Shown: positions 26,562 to 36,163, counted from the stretch's first letter. The stretch: 64,000 bases of DNA from Dyella silvatica (GCF_026283955.1 NZ_JAPDPE010000008.1:1-64000); one strand, 5' to 3'. Notes: generated by a model not told the origin, from the letters alone. Numbers and translations: made by a program.

Positions 26562-28607
26562 TCAGCCGTGCAGTCGCTGTGGCTCTTGCAGAAAGTTGCC
26601 TTGGACGAAATCAACGCCACAGGCAAATAGCAGCGACGTGCTGGCTGCGTCTTCCACCCATTCGGCGATAGTCAGCCGCTTCATTTCATGCGTTTGGCGG
26701 CATAGTTCGGCGACGCGCTTTTGGTTCTCTGGGTGCTGCGGCAGTTCGGCCATGTAGCTGCGGTCGATCTTCAGGTAATCCGCGTCGATGTGGTTGAGTA
26801 GCTGGAAGGAATTCAATCCCGAGCCAAATTGCTCCAGTGCGAAATGGCCGCCGTATTGCTTCCAGGTATTGACGAATTCTTGCGCCGGACGCAGTGCCGT
26901 CACGACCTTGCTTTCGGTCATTTCCAGCACGATTTGCCCATGCCGCAACGCCGCCTGTTTCAGGCGTTCGCCCAGCCAGGGTAGTAACGTGGCGTCATTC
27001 AACGAGCCAGCCGTCAGCTTGACGAAGAAGGTGGTTGGGCTGTTGTAGCGTTCGCGTGCGCGCAGCGTATCGATGACCTGATTCAATACCCAGCGGTCGA
27101 TGGCTGGGGTCAGGTTGTGCTTCTCGGCGATCGGCATGAAGAAGCCTGGCAATACCTCGCCTTGCGGGCCGTTCATGCGCAACAGAATTTCCGAGAACTC
27201 ACCTTCGGCGTCTTGCAGGCTGATGATTTGCTGGTGGTAGAGCACGAACTCATTCTGGATCAGGGCTTGCTTGAGCAAGCTAAGCCAGTAACGCTCGCGC
27301 TCTTCGTCGGCTTTGTCGCGTGCGGCCGGGTCGTGCAGTTCGCTGCGGTTGCCGCCCTGGCTTTGCGCATTGCGCAGCGCCTGGCTGGCCTGATCGAGCA
27401 GTAACTCGGTATTGGCGTTTTTTTCGCCGAGCAAGCTGCCGCCGATGCTGGTCGTGACCGTGATGGAGCGGGTGCCGACGTCGAAGATATCGCTGGCGAT
27501 ACTTTGCTGCAGGCTGGCGATCCAGGCCTTGACGCTTTCATCGTTACGCGAATGCAGCGTGACGCCGATGGTGTGCTCGGCGAGCAAGCCTGCACTGTCT
27601 TCGAGGCCGAGCAGGGTTTGCACGCGAGCGGCGAAAGCGGTGAGCAACTCATCGGCTTTGCCCAGGCCGATGCCGGCCACAATGGATTGCCAGTTGTCAG
27701 GTTCGATCAATAACAACGATTGACCCTTGGTGCCTTTGGCCGCGGCAGCGACGGCTTGGTCGATGCCTTCCAGGGTGCGTGCGCGATTGAACAGGCCGGT
27801 GACCGGATCTCGTTGCAAATGCTCGATCATGCCCGGATCGATCTGCTGCCGCCGGAACACGACTTGCAGGCAAGACTCGCCCTCGAAGGTGGCATGGGCA
27901 AATTCCACGCTGGCTTTGAAGGTGGCCGCGTCGGCGCGACGCGCTTGCAGGTCGAGCAGATTGGGGGCCTTTTCGCCCCGCGAGAGCATCTTCAGGGTGG
28001 CCTTGAATTCATCGGCATGGCTGGGGCTGATCATGTCGAGCACCGGCAGGCCGAGCAGATCTTCAAAGCTGTCGTAACCGAAGGTTTCCAGATACGCCTG
28101 ATTGGCGCGCACATGCATACCTTCATGCACATAGGCGATGGCGTCGGTCGAGGAGTCGAGCAAGGCATCGCAGCGCCGCTCGGACTCGCGCAGTGCGGCC
28201 TCCAGGCGGCGCAGTTGGCGACGCGTATTCAAGGCTTCGAATTCGCGCTGGATAACCGCCATCAATTGTTTCGGCTGGGGCCGCAGGCCAATGCTGCGCA
28301 CACCATTGGCAAAGAGGTTGGTCACCTCGTCGTTGTCCAGATGAGCGACCAGCGCGATCAGCGACAAGTCGCGCCCATGTGCATCGAGCTGGCGGGTCAG
28401 GTCGCGTAGTTCCACGCTGCCGATGGAAGGGTCAAATAGCACCAGATCCGGTCCGAGCTCATCCAGTGCGCTTTGCACTTGCTCGGCCTGGGTCGCGCGG
28501 GCAGGGCGCACGGCAATACCGTTATTGCGCAGCAGGCTGATGATTTGCTCGGCATCTTCAACCGATTTTTCGATGAAAAGAATCTTGATGACCAGGTCTG
28601 TCTTCAT
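26562..28607 (-). CDS. fimX: FimX-like degenerate GGDEF/EAL c-di-GMP effector
   Basis: 681-residue cytoplasmic protein with the domain order of FimX: receiver-like (1-125; KILFIEKSVEDAEQIISLL), PAS (about 140-255), GGDEF (about 265-415) and EAL (about 430-680). Both catalytic domains are degenerate: the GGDEF site reads HTIGV, the EAL motif is EILLR, the DDFGTG loop is EQFGSGLNSFQLL, and the AEGVE position is AEWVED. Such a protein binds c-di-GMP through its EAL domain and controls type IV pilus assembly and twitching via PilZ and PilB in Pseudomonas and Xanthomonas. It is a single gene, and no pil genes lie nearby. Confidence 0.78.
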   Translation of the reverse strand: MKTDLVIKILFIEKSVEDAEQIISLLRNNGIAVRPARATQAEQVQSALDELGPDLVLFDPSIGSVELRDLTRQLDAHGRDLSLIALVAHLDNDEVTNLFANGVRSIGLRPQPKQLMAVIQREFEALNTRRQLRRLEAALRESERRCDALLDSSTDAIAYVHEGMHVRANQAYLETFGYDSFEDLLGLPVLDMISPSHADEFKATLKMLSRGEKAPNLLDLQARRADAATFKASVEFAHATFEGESCLQVVFRRQQIDPGMIEHLQRDPVTGLFNRARTLEGIDQAVAAAAKGTKGQSLLLIEPDNWQSIVAGIGLGKADELLTAFAARVQTLLGLEDSAGLLAEHTIGVTLHSRNDESVKAWIASLQQSIASDIFDVGTRSITVTTSIGGSLLGEKNANTELLLDQASQALRNAQSQGGNRSELHDPAARDKADEERERYWLSLLKQALIQNEFVLYHQQIISLQDAEGEFSEILLRMNGPQGEVLPGFFMPIAEKHNLTPAIDRWVLNQVIDTLRARERYNSPTTFFVKLTAGSLNDATLLPWLGERLKQAALRHGQIVLEMTESKVVTALRPAQEFVNTWKQYGGHFALEQFGSGLNSFQLLNHIDADYLKIDRSYMAELPQHPENQKRVAELCRQTHEMKRLTIAEWVEDAASTSLLFACGVDFVQGNFLQEPQRLHG

Positions 28608-28759
28608 GGTTACGTCGAGCTATCCGTAGGTTGCCGCCGGCTGCAGTGCCAGCCGATCGCTAGTGCCGATCACTCTTGGGTTGTAACGGATTCCGATCAT
28701 CGCCGCCAGCAGAAATATCCCTAGAGTGACGGCGCGCGCATGTGCTGTCTAAGACGTGA

Positions 28760-29803
28760 TCAAACTGGCCGCTTAGCAGTGTCGCCACCGACTTCGCGGA
28801 CCAGCTTGGGTACCAGGTAGCCAGGTAGGCGCGCCCGAACAGCCTCGATCAAGGCCTGCGCGCGGCTGTCGTCGACTTCAAAGTGTGCCGCGCCCTGCAC
28901 GCGATCGAGCTGGTGCAGGTAGTACGGCAATACGCCGGCGGCGAACAGCCGCTCCGATAGCGCGGCCAAGGTGTCCGCATGGTCGTTGATGCCGCGCAGC
29001 AGCACCGATTGATTGAGCACGGTGGCCCCGGTCGCCCGCAGGCGTGTGCAGGCCGCGTCTACACTGGCGTCAAATTCATTGGCATGGTTGGCATGCAGCA
29101 CGACCACTTTTTGTAGTGGCAGTGCCGTCAGCCACTGTTGGAAGGCCTCGTCGACCCGTTCCGGCAACACCACGGGCAACCGGGTGTGGATACGCAACCG
29201 GGTGACATGGGGGATGTCGGCCAAGCCCCGGGTAAGCTCTTCCAGTTTGGCGGTGGTCAGGGCCAGCGGGTCGCCGCCAGAGAGGATTAATTCGCTGATC
29301 GAGGCATCTTGTCGCACGTGCTCCAAGGCCTGTCGCCATTGGCCTGCCGCGGCCATTTCGTCGCCGTACGGGAAGTGGCGGCGAAAGCAGTAGCGGCAAT
29401 TGATGGCGCAGCTGCCGCTGGCGATCAGCAGCGCGCGGCCCTGGTATTTATGCAGCACCCCCTGGGCCGCTCGTGCGTCCAGGTCGCCAACCGCATCGAC
29501 AGCGAAGCCCGGCGGCTGCTCCAGTTCGGCCAGCGAAGGCAGCACTTGCAGCAATAAGGGGTCGTGCGGGTCGCCATGCTGCATGCGCGCTAAGAAGCCA
29601 CGGGGAACGCGCAAGGCAAAGCCTGCGTTGCCAGCAGGCAACTGGCTGTGGAGATGCTCCAGGCCTAGCTGGCGCAGCAGTTCAGCGGCATCGGTGAGCG
29701 AATCCCGCCATAGCTGGCGCCAGTCGGCCGGCTTCGGGGCGGTGTCCGCCGGGCTGGCCATTTGGTGGTGTGTAATGCGGGCGCCGGGGCTTGCGGTTAT
29801 CAT
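28760..29803 (-). CDS. epmB: EF-P beta-lysylation enzyme EpmB (lysine 2,3-aminomutase-like)
   Basis: Radical SAM/PLP enzyme turning (S)-alpha-lysine into (R)-beta-lysine for modification of EF-P, about 347 residues. The radical SAM cluster motif is CAINCRYCFRRHFPYGDE, with ELILSGGDPL, RIHTRLPVVLPERV and, near the end, LPYYLHQLDRVQGAAHF for PLP binding. The start at 29803 has AAGG upstream; 29761 is an alternative. It is divergent from efp, the normal partner gene. EpmA, which attaches the beta-lysine, is not in the window. Confidence 0.92.
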   Translation of the reverse strand: MITASPGARITHHQMASPADTAPKPADWRQLWRDSLTDAAELLRQLGLEHLHSQLPAGNAGFALRVPRGFLARMQHGDPHDPLLLQVLPSLAELEQPPGFAVDAVGDLDARAAQGVLHKYQGRALLIASGSCAINCRYCFRRHFPYGDEMAAAGQWRQALEHVRQDASISELILSGGDPLALTTAKLEELTRGLADIPHVTRLRIHTRLPVVLPERVDEAFQQWLTALPLQKVVVLHANHANEFDASVDAACTRLRATGATVLNQSVLLRGINDHADTLAALSERLFAAGVLPYYLHQLDRVQGAAHFEVDDSRAQALIEAVRARLPGYLVPKLVREVGGDTAKRPV

Positions 29804-29924
29804 GTGCGGCCTTGTGCCGGGCAATGGCCCGTCAATTTGCATATTTTAGCCGCTGATGAGGGCGTGCAAAGGGCTTTTGGGGCCTTTGCCCATCGAATTG
29901 GCATTTCATTTTGGAGCGTACTGC

Positions 29925-30491
29925 ATGGCCACTTACGGGCTCAACGACGTTAAAAACGGTGTAAAAATCATCGTTGACGGCGCCCCCTATACCATCGTCG
30001 AGGCGGAGTTCATCAAGCCGGGCAAGGGCCAAGCCTTTACCCGTATCCGTATCCTCAACCTGCTTAACGGCCGCACCACCGAAAAGACGCTGAAGTCGAG
30101 CGACTCGTTCGAAGGCGCCGACGTGGTCGATACCGATATGCAGTATCTCTACAGCGATGGCGAGTTCTGGCATTTCATGCAGCAAGAAACCTTCGAGCAG
30201 CATCAGGCCGACAAGACCGCGATGGGCGAGACTGCCAAGTGGCTTAAGGGTGAAGAAGCCTGCGTCGTGACCTTGTGGAACGGTCGTCCGATTTCGGTGC
30301 AGGCGCCGAACTTCGTCGAGCTGAAAATCGTCGAGACGGATCCGGGCGTGCGCGGCGATACCTCCGGCGGTGGCGGCAAGCCGGCCAAGCTGGAAACCGG
30401 TGCGGTGGTGCGCGTGCCGTTGTTCGTCAATCAAGACGAAATCATCAAGGTCGATACCCGCACCGGCGAATATTTCAGCCGCGTGAAGTGA
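29925..30491 (+). CDS. efp: Elongation factor P
   Basis: Translation factor that rescues ribosomes stalled on polyproline, 188 residues, three beta-barrel domains. The modification site is K34 in [14 protein letters not shown]; the rest follows E. coli EF-P closely ([44 protein letters not shown]). The start at 29925 matches the family N-terminus [15 protein letters not shown]. Because K34 is present and epmB is adjacent, beta-lysylation is expected. Confidence 0.97.
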   Translation: MATYGLNDVKNGVKIIVDGAPYTIVEAEFIKPGKGQAFTRIRILNLLNGRTTEKTLKSSDSFEGADVVDTDMQYLYSDGEFWHFMQQETFEQHQADKTAMGETAKWLKGEEACVVTLWNGRPISVQAPNFVELKIVETDPGVRGDTSGGGGKPAKLETGAVVRVPLFVNQDEIIKVDTRTGEYFSRVK

Positions 30492-30578
30492 TGCATGAGC
30501 GCATGAGCTGGCGCCAACAAGCACCGGCGTATGCGTTGCCAATCGCTGTTCTGGCTTGCGCCAGGGCCGCGGTTATAG

Positions 30579-30615
30579 ACATGGGGCGGCCACCGCAAGG
30601 TGCACCGCCCCATGT
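30579..30615. other. Perfect long hairpin between efp and mtaD
   Basis: An 11-bp perfect stem ACATGGGGCGG/CCGCCCCATGT capped by a second stem CACC-GCAA-GGTG with a GNRA tetraloop. There is no T-run after it. It could be an RNA-stabilising or processing structure between the two genes. Confidence 0.6.
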
Positions 30616-30646
30616 CGTACCAGTTGATGCCACAGAGTGAGTTCAG

Positions 30647-31940
30647 ATGAACCCGACCGCCTTGCAACCCGTCGACCTGTTGATCGAAGCGCGCTGGGTC
30701 GTGCCGGTAGAACCCCACGCTGTGGTGCTGGAAAATTACGCAGTAGCTGTCAGCGAAGGGTGTATTGTCGCTTTGCTACCCATTGCTGACGCCCGTGCCG
30801 CCTACGCACCGCGCGAGCGCGTAGCGCTGACCGAGCATGCGTTGATTCCCGGCCTGGTCAACGCCCACACGCACAACCCCATGACACTGCTGCGCGGTCT
30901 GGCGGATGACTTGCCCTTGATGGTCTGGCTGCAGCAGCACATCTGGCCTGCCGAAGCCAAAGTCATGGGGCCGGAATTCGTCCGCGATGGCGTCGAGCTG
31001 GCGGTGGCGGAGATGTTGCGCGGTGGCACCACCTGCACCAACGAAAATTATTTCTTTCCCGACGTGATCGGTGCCACCTATCGGCGCATGGGGTTTCGCG
31101 CGGTTGTTGGTTTGCCGGTGATCGATTTCCCCACCGCCTGGGCAAAATCCCAGGACGAATATTTCGAGCGGGCCGGCGATGTGCATGACAGCTTTCTGGG
31201 CGATGCCCTGGTGAGCACCGCGTTTGCTCCGCATTCGTGTGCTGGCCGACCAATTGGATATTCCGGTCCATTTGCATACCCATGAGACCGCGCACGAAGT
31301 CGAGGAAGAAAAGAAAAAGAGCGGCCTGCGTCCGTTCCAGCGGTTGCAAAAGTTAGGCCTGGTCAACGACCGCCTGATTGCCGTGCATATGACTCAGCTG
31401 ACCGATGGCGAGATTGCGGCATGCGCCGAGGCGGGCGTATCGGTGGTGCATTGCCCGGAGTCGAATCTCAAGCTGGCCTCGGGGTTTTGCCCGGCCGAAA
31501 AATTGCGCCAGGCAGGCGTCAACGTGGCCATCGGCACCGATGGCTGCGCCTCCAACAATGATTTGGATATGTTCGGCGAGATGCGTACCGCGGCACTATT
31601 GGCTAAGGCGGTGGCTGGTGATGCCGCAGCCTTTGACGCGGCCCATGCGCTGCGCGCAGCAACGCTGAATGGCGCCAAGGCGATGGGGCTGGAAACAAAG
31701 ATCGGTTCGATCGAGGTAGGCAAGCAAGCCGATTTTGCCGCTGTGCGGCTGTCGGATCTCGAGACGCAACCGCTGTTTCATATCGCCTCGCAACTGGTTT
31801 ATAGCACCGGCCGGCATCAGGTCAGCGACGTCTGGATCGCTGGTGTACGCAAGCTCGATACGCGTGAATTGATCGATGTCGACACTGCCGCCATTTTGAG
31901 CAAGACCCGTGCCTGGCGTGAGCGCATTGCGGCTGGCTGA
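30647..31940 (+). pseudogene. mtaD: mtaD, 5-methylthioadenosine/SAH deaminase, split by an internal deletion
   Basis: Metal-dependent amidohydrolase deaminating methylthioadenosine, S-adenosylhomocysteine or related purines. Two ORFs in different frames make up one protein: the first (to 31285 if read through) holds IPGLVNAHTHNPMTLLRGLADDLPL and the second (from about 31227) LRIRVLADQLDIPVHLHTHETA, VVHCPESNLKLASG, GTDGCASNNDLDM. At 31226-31237 the family segment following APH (expected about ten residues, APYTVSDA-like) is gone, and the frame changes. The 5' half, Zn-binding His and catalytic residues of the second half are otherwise intact. Family order mtaD-ubiG-gph is kept. Real pseudogene or assembly error; I cannot decide. 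Confidence 0.8.
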
Positions 31941-31989
31941 TGCGTGAGCGCTATCCTCGTTTTCGATCTCTGTTTCCTAGGTAATGTCG

Positions 31990-32244
31990 ATGAATCGCTA
32001 TTTGATCTTGGTCATGCGCCGTCCACAGTTCGATCCGGCGATGGTGAAACCGCACCAGGATTTTCTCGAAGGGCTACGCGCTGGCGGACGGATCGAATTG
32101 AGCGGGCCCTTTAGCGATAAATCAGGCGGCGCCTACCTGTTGCTGGCAGAGAGCCTCGAAGCGGCCCTGGCTATCGTCCATACCGATCCGGCCTATATCA
32201 GCGGCGGTTGGGAATTTACGGTGTACGAATGGCAGGCGCGCTAA
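31990..32244 (+). CDS. YciI-family protein
   Basis: Small YCII-domain protein, 84 residues, ferredoxin-like fold with dimeric barrel. MNRYLILVMRRPQFDPAMVKPHQ gives the conserved His, and SGPFSDKSGGAYLLLAE and DPAYISGGWEFTVYEW match the domain core. Several family members act as dehalogenase-like or dimerisation modules, but no reaction is known for most. Start at 31990 or 31984. It lies between mtaD and ubiG. Confidence 0.75.
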   Translation: MNRYLILVMRRPQFDPAMVKPHQDFLEGLRAGGRIELSGPFSDKSGGAYLLLAESLEAALAIVHTDPAYISGGWEFTVYEWQAR

Positions 32245-32328
32245 GCTTCACGCTGCTTCTCCAGCCCTCACCGACTGGCATCCCCTTTCGACAGTCGGTC
32301 GACTTGCCACGCGCAAGAGGAACTCATC

Positions 32329-33033
32329 ATGCAAGCCGCTAATGTAAGCCCCGAAGAAATTGCCCGTTTCGACCAGCTGGCGTCGCGCTGGTGGGATCCG
32401 GATGGCGAGTCGCGCCCGCTGCACGACCTTAATCCGGTGCGTACCGCTTATATCGCTGCCCGCACGGAGTTGCGTGGCGCGCGGGTCGTGGATGTCGGCT
32501 GCGGTGGCGGTCTGCTCAGCGAAACGCTGGCGCGCGCCGGTGCCCAGGTCACCGGTATTGATATGGGGCAGAAGGTGATCGACATCGCCAAGCTGCATCT
32601 GCATGAGTCCAATCTCAGCGTCGATTATCGGGTGCAATCCTCGGCCGATCTTGCCGCGGCGGAACCGGCGGCATTCGATGCCGTGTGCTGTATGGAACTG
32701 ATCGAGCATGTGCCTGACCCAGCCGCCTTGGTGGCTGACTTGGCTGCGTTGGTCAAGCCGGGTGGCCGTGTTTTCATGTCGACGCTAAACCGTACTCCGG
32801 CGGCTTTCGGCGCGGCGATTCTTGGTGCCGAATACGTGATGCGCATGCTGCCGCGTGGCACCCATCACTACGCACAGTTCCTTAAGCCATCCGAGCTGGG
32901 GCGCTTGCTCCGTCATGCCGGCCTGGAGCTGGAGGATGTCTCGGGTCTGGGCTATAACCCGCTGACCCGCAAGGCCTGGCTTAGCCGTTTCACCGCGGTG
33001 AATTACTTGCTTAGTGCGCGTAAGCCCGCATGA
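32329..33033 (+). CDS. ubiG: Ubiquinone biosynthesis O-methyltransferase UbiG
   Basis: SAM-dependent methyltransferase acting twice in ubiquinone synthesis, 234 residues. WWDPDGESRPLHDLNPVR is the UbiG hallmark; the SAM motif is VVDVGCGGGLLSETLARAGA, followed by CMELIEHVPDPAALV and NRTPAAFGAAILGAEYV. Strong ribosome site (AGAGGAAC). The stop overlaps the gph start by four bases. Confidence 0.95.
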   Translation: MQAANVSPEEIARFDQLASRWWDPDGESRPLHDLNPVRTAYIAARTELRGARVVDVGCGGGLLSETLARAGAQVTGIDMGQKVIDIAKLHLHESNLSVDYRVQSSADLAAAEPAAFDAVCCMELIEHVPDPAALVADLAALVKPGGRVFMSTLNRTPAAFGAAILGAEYVMRMLPRGTHHYAQFLKPSELGRLLRHAGLELEDVSGLGYNPLTRKAWLSRFTAVNYLLSARKPA

Positions 33034-33755
33034 CGTCAGCCATGACTCCATTGAATATCCCAGCGCTGGGTGCGTTGAAATCCTTGCCTGAAAATATCCA
33101 GGGTGTGCTGTTCGATCTCGACGGCACCTTGCTCGACAGCGCGCCCGACCTATACGCCGCATTGCTGCTGCAATGCGAGGAAGAAGGCGTTGCCGCGCCA
33201 GCTTATGCGCCGGTGCGCGAGGTTGTGTCGCGTGGCTCTAGAGAAATTTTGCGTTGCGGTTTCCCTGGCCGCGATCAAGCCGGCATACAGGATCTGGTTC
33301 CGCGTTATCTGAGGTTGTACGAAGAAGTGATGGCGCAGAAGACACGGCCCTTCGATGGCGTGGTCGAGCTGCTCGGCATGCTTGAAGCGCAAGGTCTGGC
33401 CTGGGGCATTGTGACCAACAAGCCTGGTTTTCTTACCGATGAGCTGGTCCGGCGCCTGGGCTGGTCGGGTCGAGCCCGTGCGGTGGTTTCCGGTGACACG
33501 CTGGCGGTGAAAAAGCCCGATCCGGCGCCGGTGTTCTTGGCCTGTGAACAGGCTGGGCTGGACCCGGCGCGTTGTGTGTTCGTCGGTGACGACCATCGCG
33601 ATGTGTTGGCCGGCGCTGCCGCGGGTCTCTACACCGTGGCCGTCAGCTGGGGCTATCTCGATGGCGGCAACCCCTGGCAATGGGGGGCGGATGCCGTGCT
33701 TGATCATCCTCTGCAGTTGGCTGAACTACTCCAGCTTCGACCCGTGCCGGCGTGA
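33030..33755 (+). CDS. gph: Phosphoglycolate phosphatase (HAD family)
   Basis: HAD-superfamily hydrolase that clears phosphoglycolate from DNA repair, 241 residues. Nucleophile motif VLFDLDGTLLDSAPDL, motif II IVTNKPG, motif III KKPDPAPV and motif IV VFVGDDHRDVLAGAAAG. It overlaps ubiG by ATGA, as in Xanthomonas. Confidence 0.9.
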   Translation: MTSAMTPLNIPALGALKSLPENIQGVLFDLDGTLLDSAPDLYAALLLQCEEEGVAAPAYAPVREVVSRGSREILRCGFPGRDQAGIQDLVPRYLRLYEEVMAQKTRPFDGVVELLGMLEAQGLAWGIVTNKPGFLTDELVRRLGWSGRARAVVSGDTLAVKKPDPAPVFLACEQAGLDPARCVFVGDDHRDVLAGAAAGLYTVAVSWGYLDGGNPWQWGADAVLDHPLQLAELLQLRPVPA

Positions 33756-33766
33756 GCGCGGATGTC

Positions 33767-34618
33767 ATGAGTACGGATGTTGCCCCTGGCGGCGCGCTGC
33801 AAAGCTATATCGATAAATGGTTGGCGGTGCAGCCACAACAGCGCATCGCCCTGAGCTTTGTCGACCCCCGGCAGTATCCGGGGCATATCGCCTTGGCCGC
33901 GCTGGAGCAGGAGCTGCTGGGCGCTGCTTACGGTATTCGCGAACCCCAAGTAGCCGCAGCCAAGCTCAATTGGTGGGCTGAGGAGCTGGCTGGTGCCGCT
34001 GCCAGTGGCGGGCGGCATCCGTTAACCCAGGTGCTGTTCGACGATGAGCGCGCGCATGCGATAGCCGGCGAGCGCTGGCTGGCGCCGGTATTGGCGGCGA
34101 TGGCTCAGTTGGAAGAGGGTACGGCCGCGGATTTTGCCGCCCAGGTCGCCGCTGCGACGCAGTTGCATGGCGCGCTGGCCGCATTGGAAACGAGCTGGTG
34201 GTATGGCGACGGCGTATCGTGTGAGCGGGCCGCGCGCGCTGCGGTGTTGTCGCATTTGCTGCATGCCTTGCTGCGATTAGAAGAGGACGCTGAGCGCGAC
34301 CGTCTGCCTTTGCCGATGGCACGATTGGCTCGTTACAGCCTCAGTCGCGCGCAATTGCATAAGGCCAGTGCAGAGCGTGAAGAGGCGATTCGCGCGCAAT
34401 TGAGCGATTTGGCTAGCGCCTGGCGCGAGGCGGAGCGCCTGCCGGGCCCGTTGAGTGTGTTTCGCGGGCTGGAATCGCGCCATGGAAATCGCATGACTTT
34501 GCGGGCGGCCAAGTCGGCAGAGCCGCTCGCTGCGTTGCGTAAGGCCCAGCTGTGGCAGGGCCCAAGCGTTGCCTGGCGGGCCTGGCAAGCGGCTCGGGCC
34601 TGGCGTCAAACTCAGTAA
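33767..34618 (+). CDS. Squalene/phytoene-synthase-like protein
   Basis: About 283 residues of the all-alpha isoprenoid-synthase fold. Some family features are visible (RIALSFVDPRQYPG, AAKLNWWAEELA, FRGLESRHG near the end), but the two Asp-rich DxxxD motifs needed for prenyl diphosphate binding are not, so it may be a catalytically altered relative. It begins at the end of gph, with a GTG at 33752 and an ATG at 33767 as possible starts, and is followed by folE2. A similar gene accompanies ubiG-gph in Xanthomonadaceae. Confidence 0.65.
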   Translation: MSTDVAPGGALQSYIDKWLAVQPQQRIALSFVDPRQYPGHIALAALEQELLGAAYGIREPQVAAAKLNWWAEELAGAAASGGRHPLTQVLFDDERAHAIAGERWLAPVLAAMAQLEEGTAADFAAQVAAATQLHGALAALETSWWYGDGVSCERAARAAVLSHLLHALLRLEEDAERDRLPLPMARLARYSLSRAQLHKASAEREEAIRAQLSDLASAWREAERLPGPLSVFRGLESRHGNRMTLRAAKSAEPLAALRKAQLWQGPSVAWRAWQAARAWRQTQ

Positions 34619-34725
34619 CGCTGATTTGGCAGGCTGGGTGGCGACGCATCGCTGGCTGGCTTGCCATCAAGGTGAATGTTGCAGACGCAGCGTTTCCCTG
34701 CGGTCACTATTGCGCCCCGGGGTGG

Positions 34726-35658
34726 ATGCCCCAAGATTGCTGGTCTCACGGCGGCGCATGCCGCCGGCATTTTGCCGGCGCGCTGGACTGGGTCGGTATG
34801 GATGGCATCGAGGTGCCGGTGCGTTTCGACGCGGGCGACGGCGACCCGCAACGCGCCAGCGCGCGCGTCGGCGCCTTCGTCAACCTGCATCGCCCGGACA
34901 AGCGCGGCATTCACATGTCGCGGCTTTATCTGCAGGTCGAGCAGGCGTTGAGCACGCAAACATTGAGTGCCGACATGCTGCATCAGCTGTTGCGTGGCTT
35001 CCTCGATTCGCATAAAGATCTGTCGGATCGCGCTTGCCTCAGTATCCGTTTCGAGCATCTCGTGCGCCGCCCGGCCTTGCGTAGTAACAACAGCGGTTGG
35101 CGTGCCTATCCGGTATGCATCGAGGCCAGCCTGACCGGCGACGATTTTCTGATCGAGTTCGGGACCGAGGTGGTTTACTCATCCACCTGTCCGGCTTCTG
35201 CGGCGTTGTCACGGCAATTGATCCAGGATCAATTCGCCAAAGACTTCGACGCCACCGCGGCGCTGGACCATGCTGCGGTGCTGGCGTGGCTGGGCAGCGA
35301 GCGCGGCATCGTGGCCACGCCGCATGCCCAGCGCAGCATCGCGCGGTTGCGAATTCGCCCGACGGCAGACACCGGATTTGATCTGATCGGCTTGATCGAT
35401 AGCGTGGAGCATGCGCTTGGCACGCCGGTGCAGACGGCGGTGAAGCGTGAGGACGAGCAGGCCTTTGCCCTGGCCAATGGCGGCAACCTGATGTTTTGCG
35501 AAGATGCCGCGCGGCGGATTCAGCGCGTGCTCGATGCCGACGATCGCCTGGGCGATTTCCATATTCGCGTCGAACATCAAGAGAGCCTGCACCCGCATGA
35601 CGCGGTGGCCTATGCCAGCAAGGGTATTGTCGGTGGTTACCGTGGCGACCGTTGCTGA
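34726..35658 (+). CDS. folE2: GTP cyclohydrolase FolE2
   Basis: Non-zinc-specific GTP cyclohydrolase IB making dihydroneopterin triphosphate for folate, about 310 residues. GALDWVGMDGIEVPVRFD, HMSRLYLQVEQAL, FGTEVVYSSTCPASAALSRQ (active-site Cys), ATPHAQRSIARLRI, and KREDEQAFALANGGNLMF are all intact. The N-terminus is the weak part: the ATG at 34726 gives 18 residues before the core that look atypical (MPQDCWSHGGACRRHFA), whereas another frame across the same DNA reads a more FolE2-like tail, so an indel near 34780 is possible. Confidence 0.85.
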   Translation: MPQDCWSHGGACRRHFAGALDWVGMDGIEVPVRFDAGDGDPQRASARVGAFVNLHRPDKRGIHMSRLYLQVEQALSTQTLSADMLHQLLRGFLDSHKDLSDRACLSIRFEHLVRRPALRSNNSGWRAYPVCIEASLTGDDFLIEFGTEVVYSSTCPASAALSRQLIQDQFAKDFDATAALDHAAVLAWLGSERGIVATPHAQRSIARLRIRPTADTGFDLIGLIDSVEHALGTPVQTAVKREDEQAFALANGGNLMFCEDAARRIQRVLDADDRLGDFHIRVEHQESLHPHDAVAYASKGIVGGYRGDRC

Positions 35659-35728
35659 TGGCGTAGCGGTGCACGACTGTTAGCATGGCAAGTCACTGCC
35701 GTCACATGAGCGGCATCAGGAGCTTTCC

Positions 35729-36163
35729 ATGCGTATTCGTTATCTCATCCTGGCCATTGCAGCCCTTTCGCTGACTGCCTGCATGAGCTGGTTTGGCGGT
35801 CACAAAGCCAGCGCGCCCGCTCAGCACGCGTTGATGCGCTCACTCACTGGCCAGGTTGAATACAGCCTCTCGCAGCCCTTGCCTGCGGATGCCTGGCTCG
35901 AAGTGACCTTGTCAGATGTCAGCCTGATGGATGCGCCCTCGCGGACGATTGCGCACGAGCGCATCGCGCCGGTCGGTGCTTCCCCGGTCGAATTCATGTT
36001 GACCTATGACCCGGCCGACTTGGGCAAGGGCGTGGATTTCGCAGTCTCCGCGCGTTTGCAGCAAGGCGACAAATTGCTGGCAATCAATGATGAGCGTGTC
36101 AGTGTGCTGGGACGCTCCGGCCAGGGTAGCCCGGTGCGGGTGGTTTTGAAGGCGGTACCCTGA
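35729..36163 (+). CDS. YbaY-family lipoprotein
   Basis: 144-residue outer-membrane lipoprotein with the signal MRIRYLILAIAALSLTAC. The body has the YbaY/YscW-like beta fold: LTGQVEYSLSQPLPADAWLEV and, at the centre, SPVEFMLTYDPADLGKGVDF. Strong ribosome site AGGAG. It stands alone; its function is not established in the family. Confidence 0.75.
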   Translation: MRIRYLILAIAALSLTACMSWFGGHKASAPAQHALMRSLTGQVEYSLSQPLPADAWLEVTLSDVSLMDAPSRTIAHERIAPVGASPVEFMLTYDPADLGKGVDFAVSARLQQGDKLLAINDERVSVLGRSGQGSPVRVVLKAVP

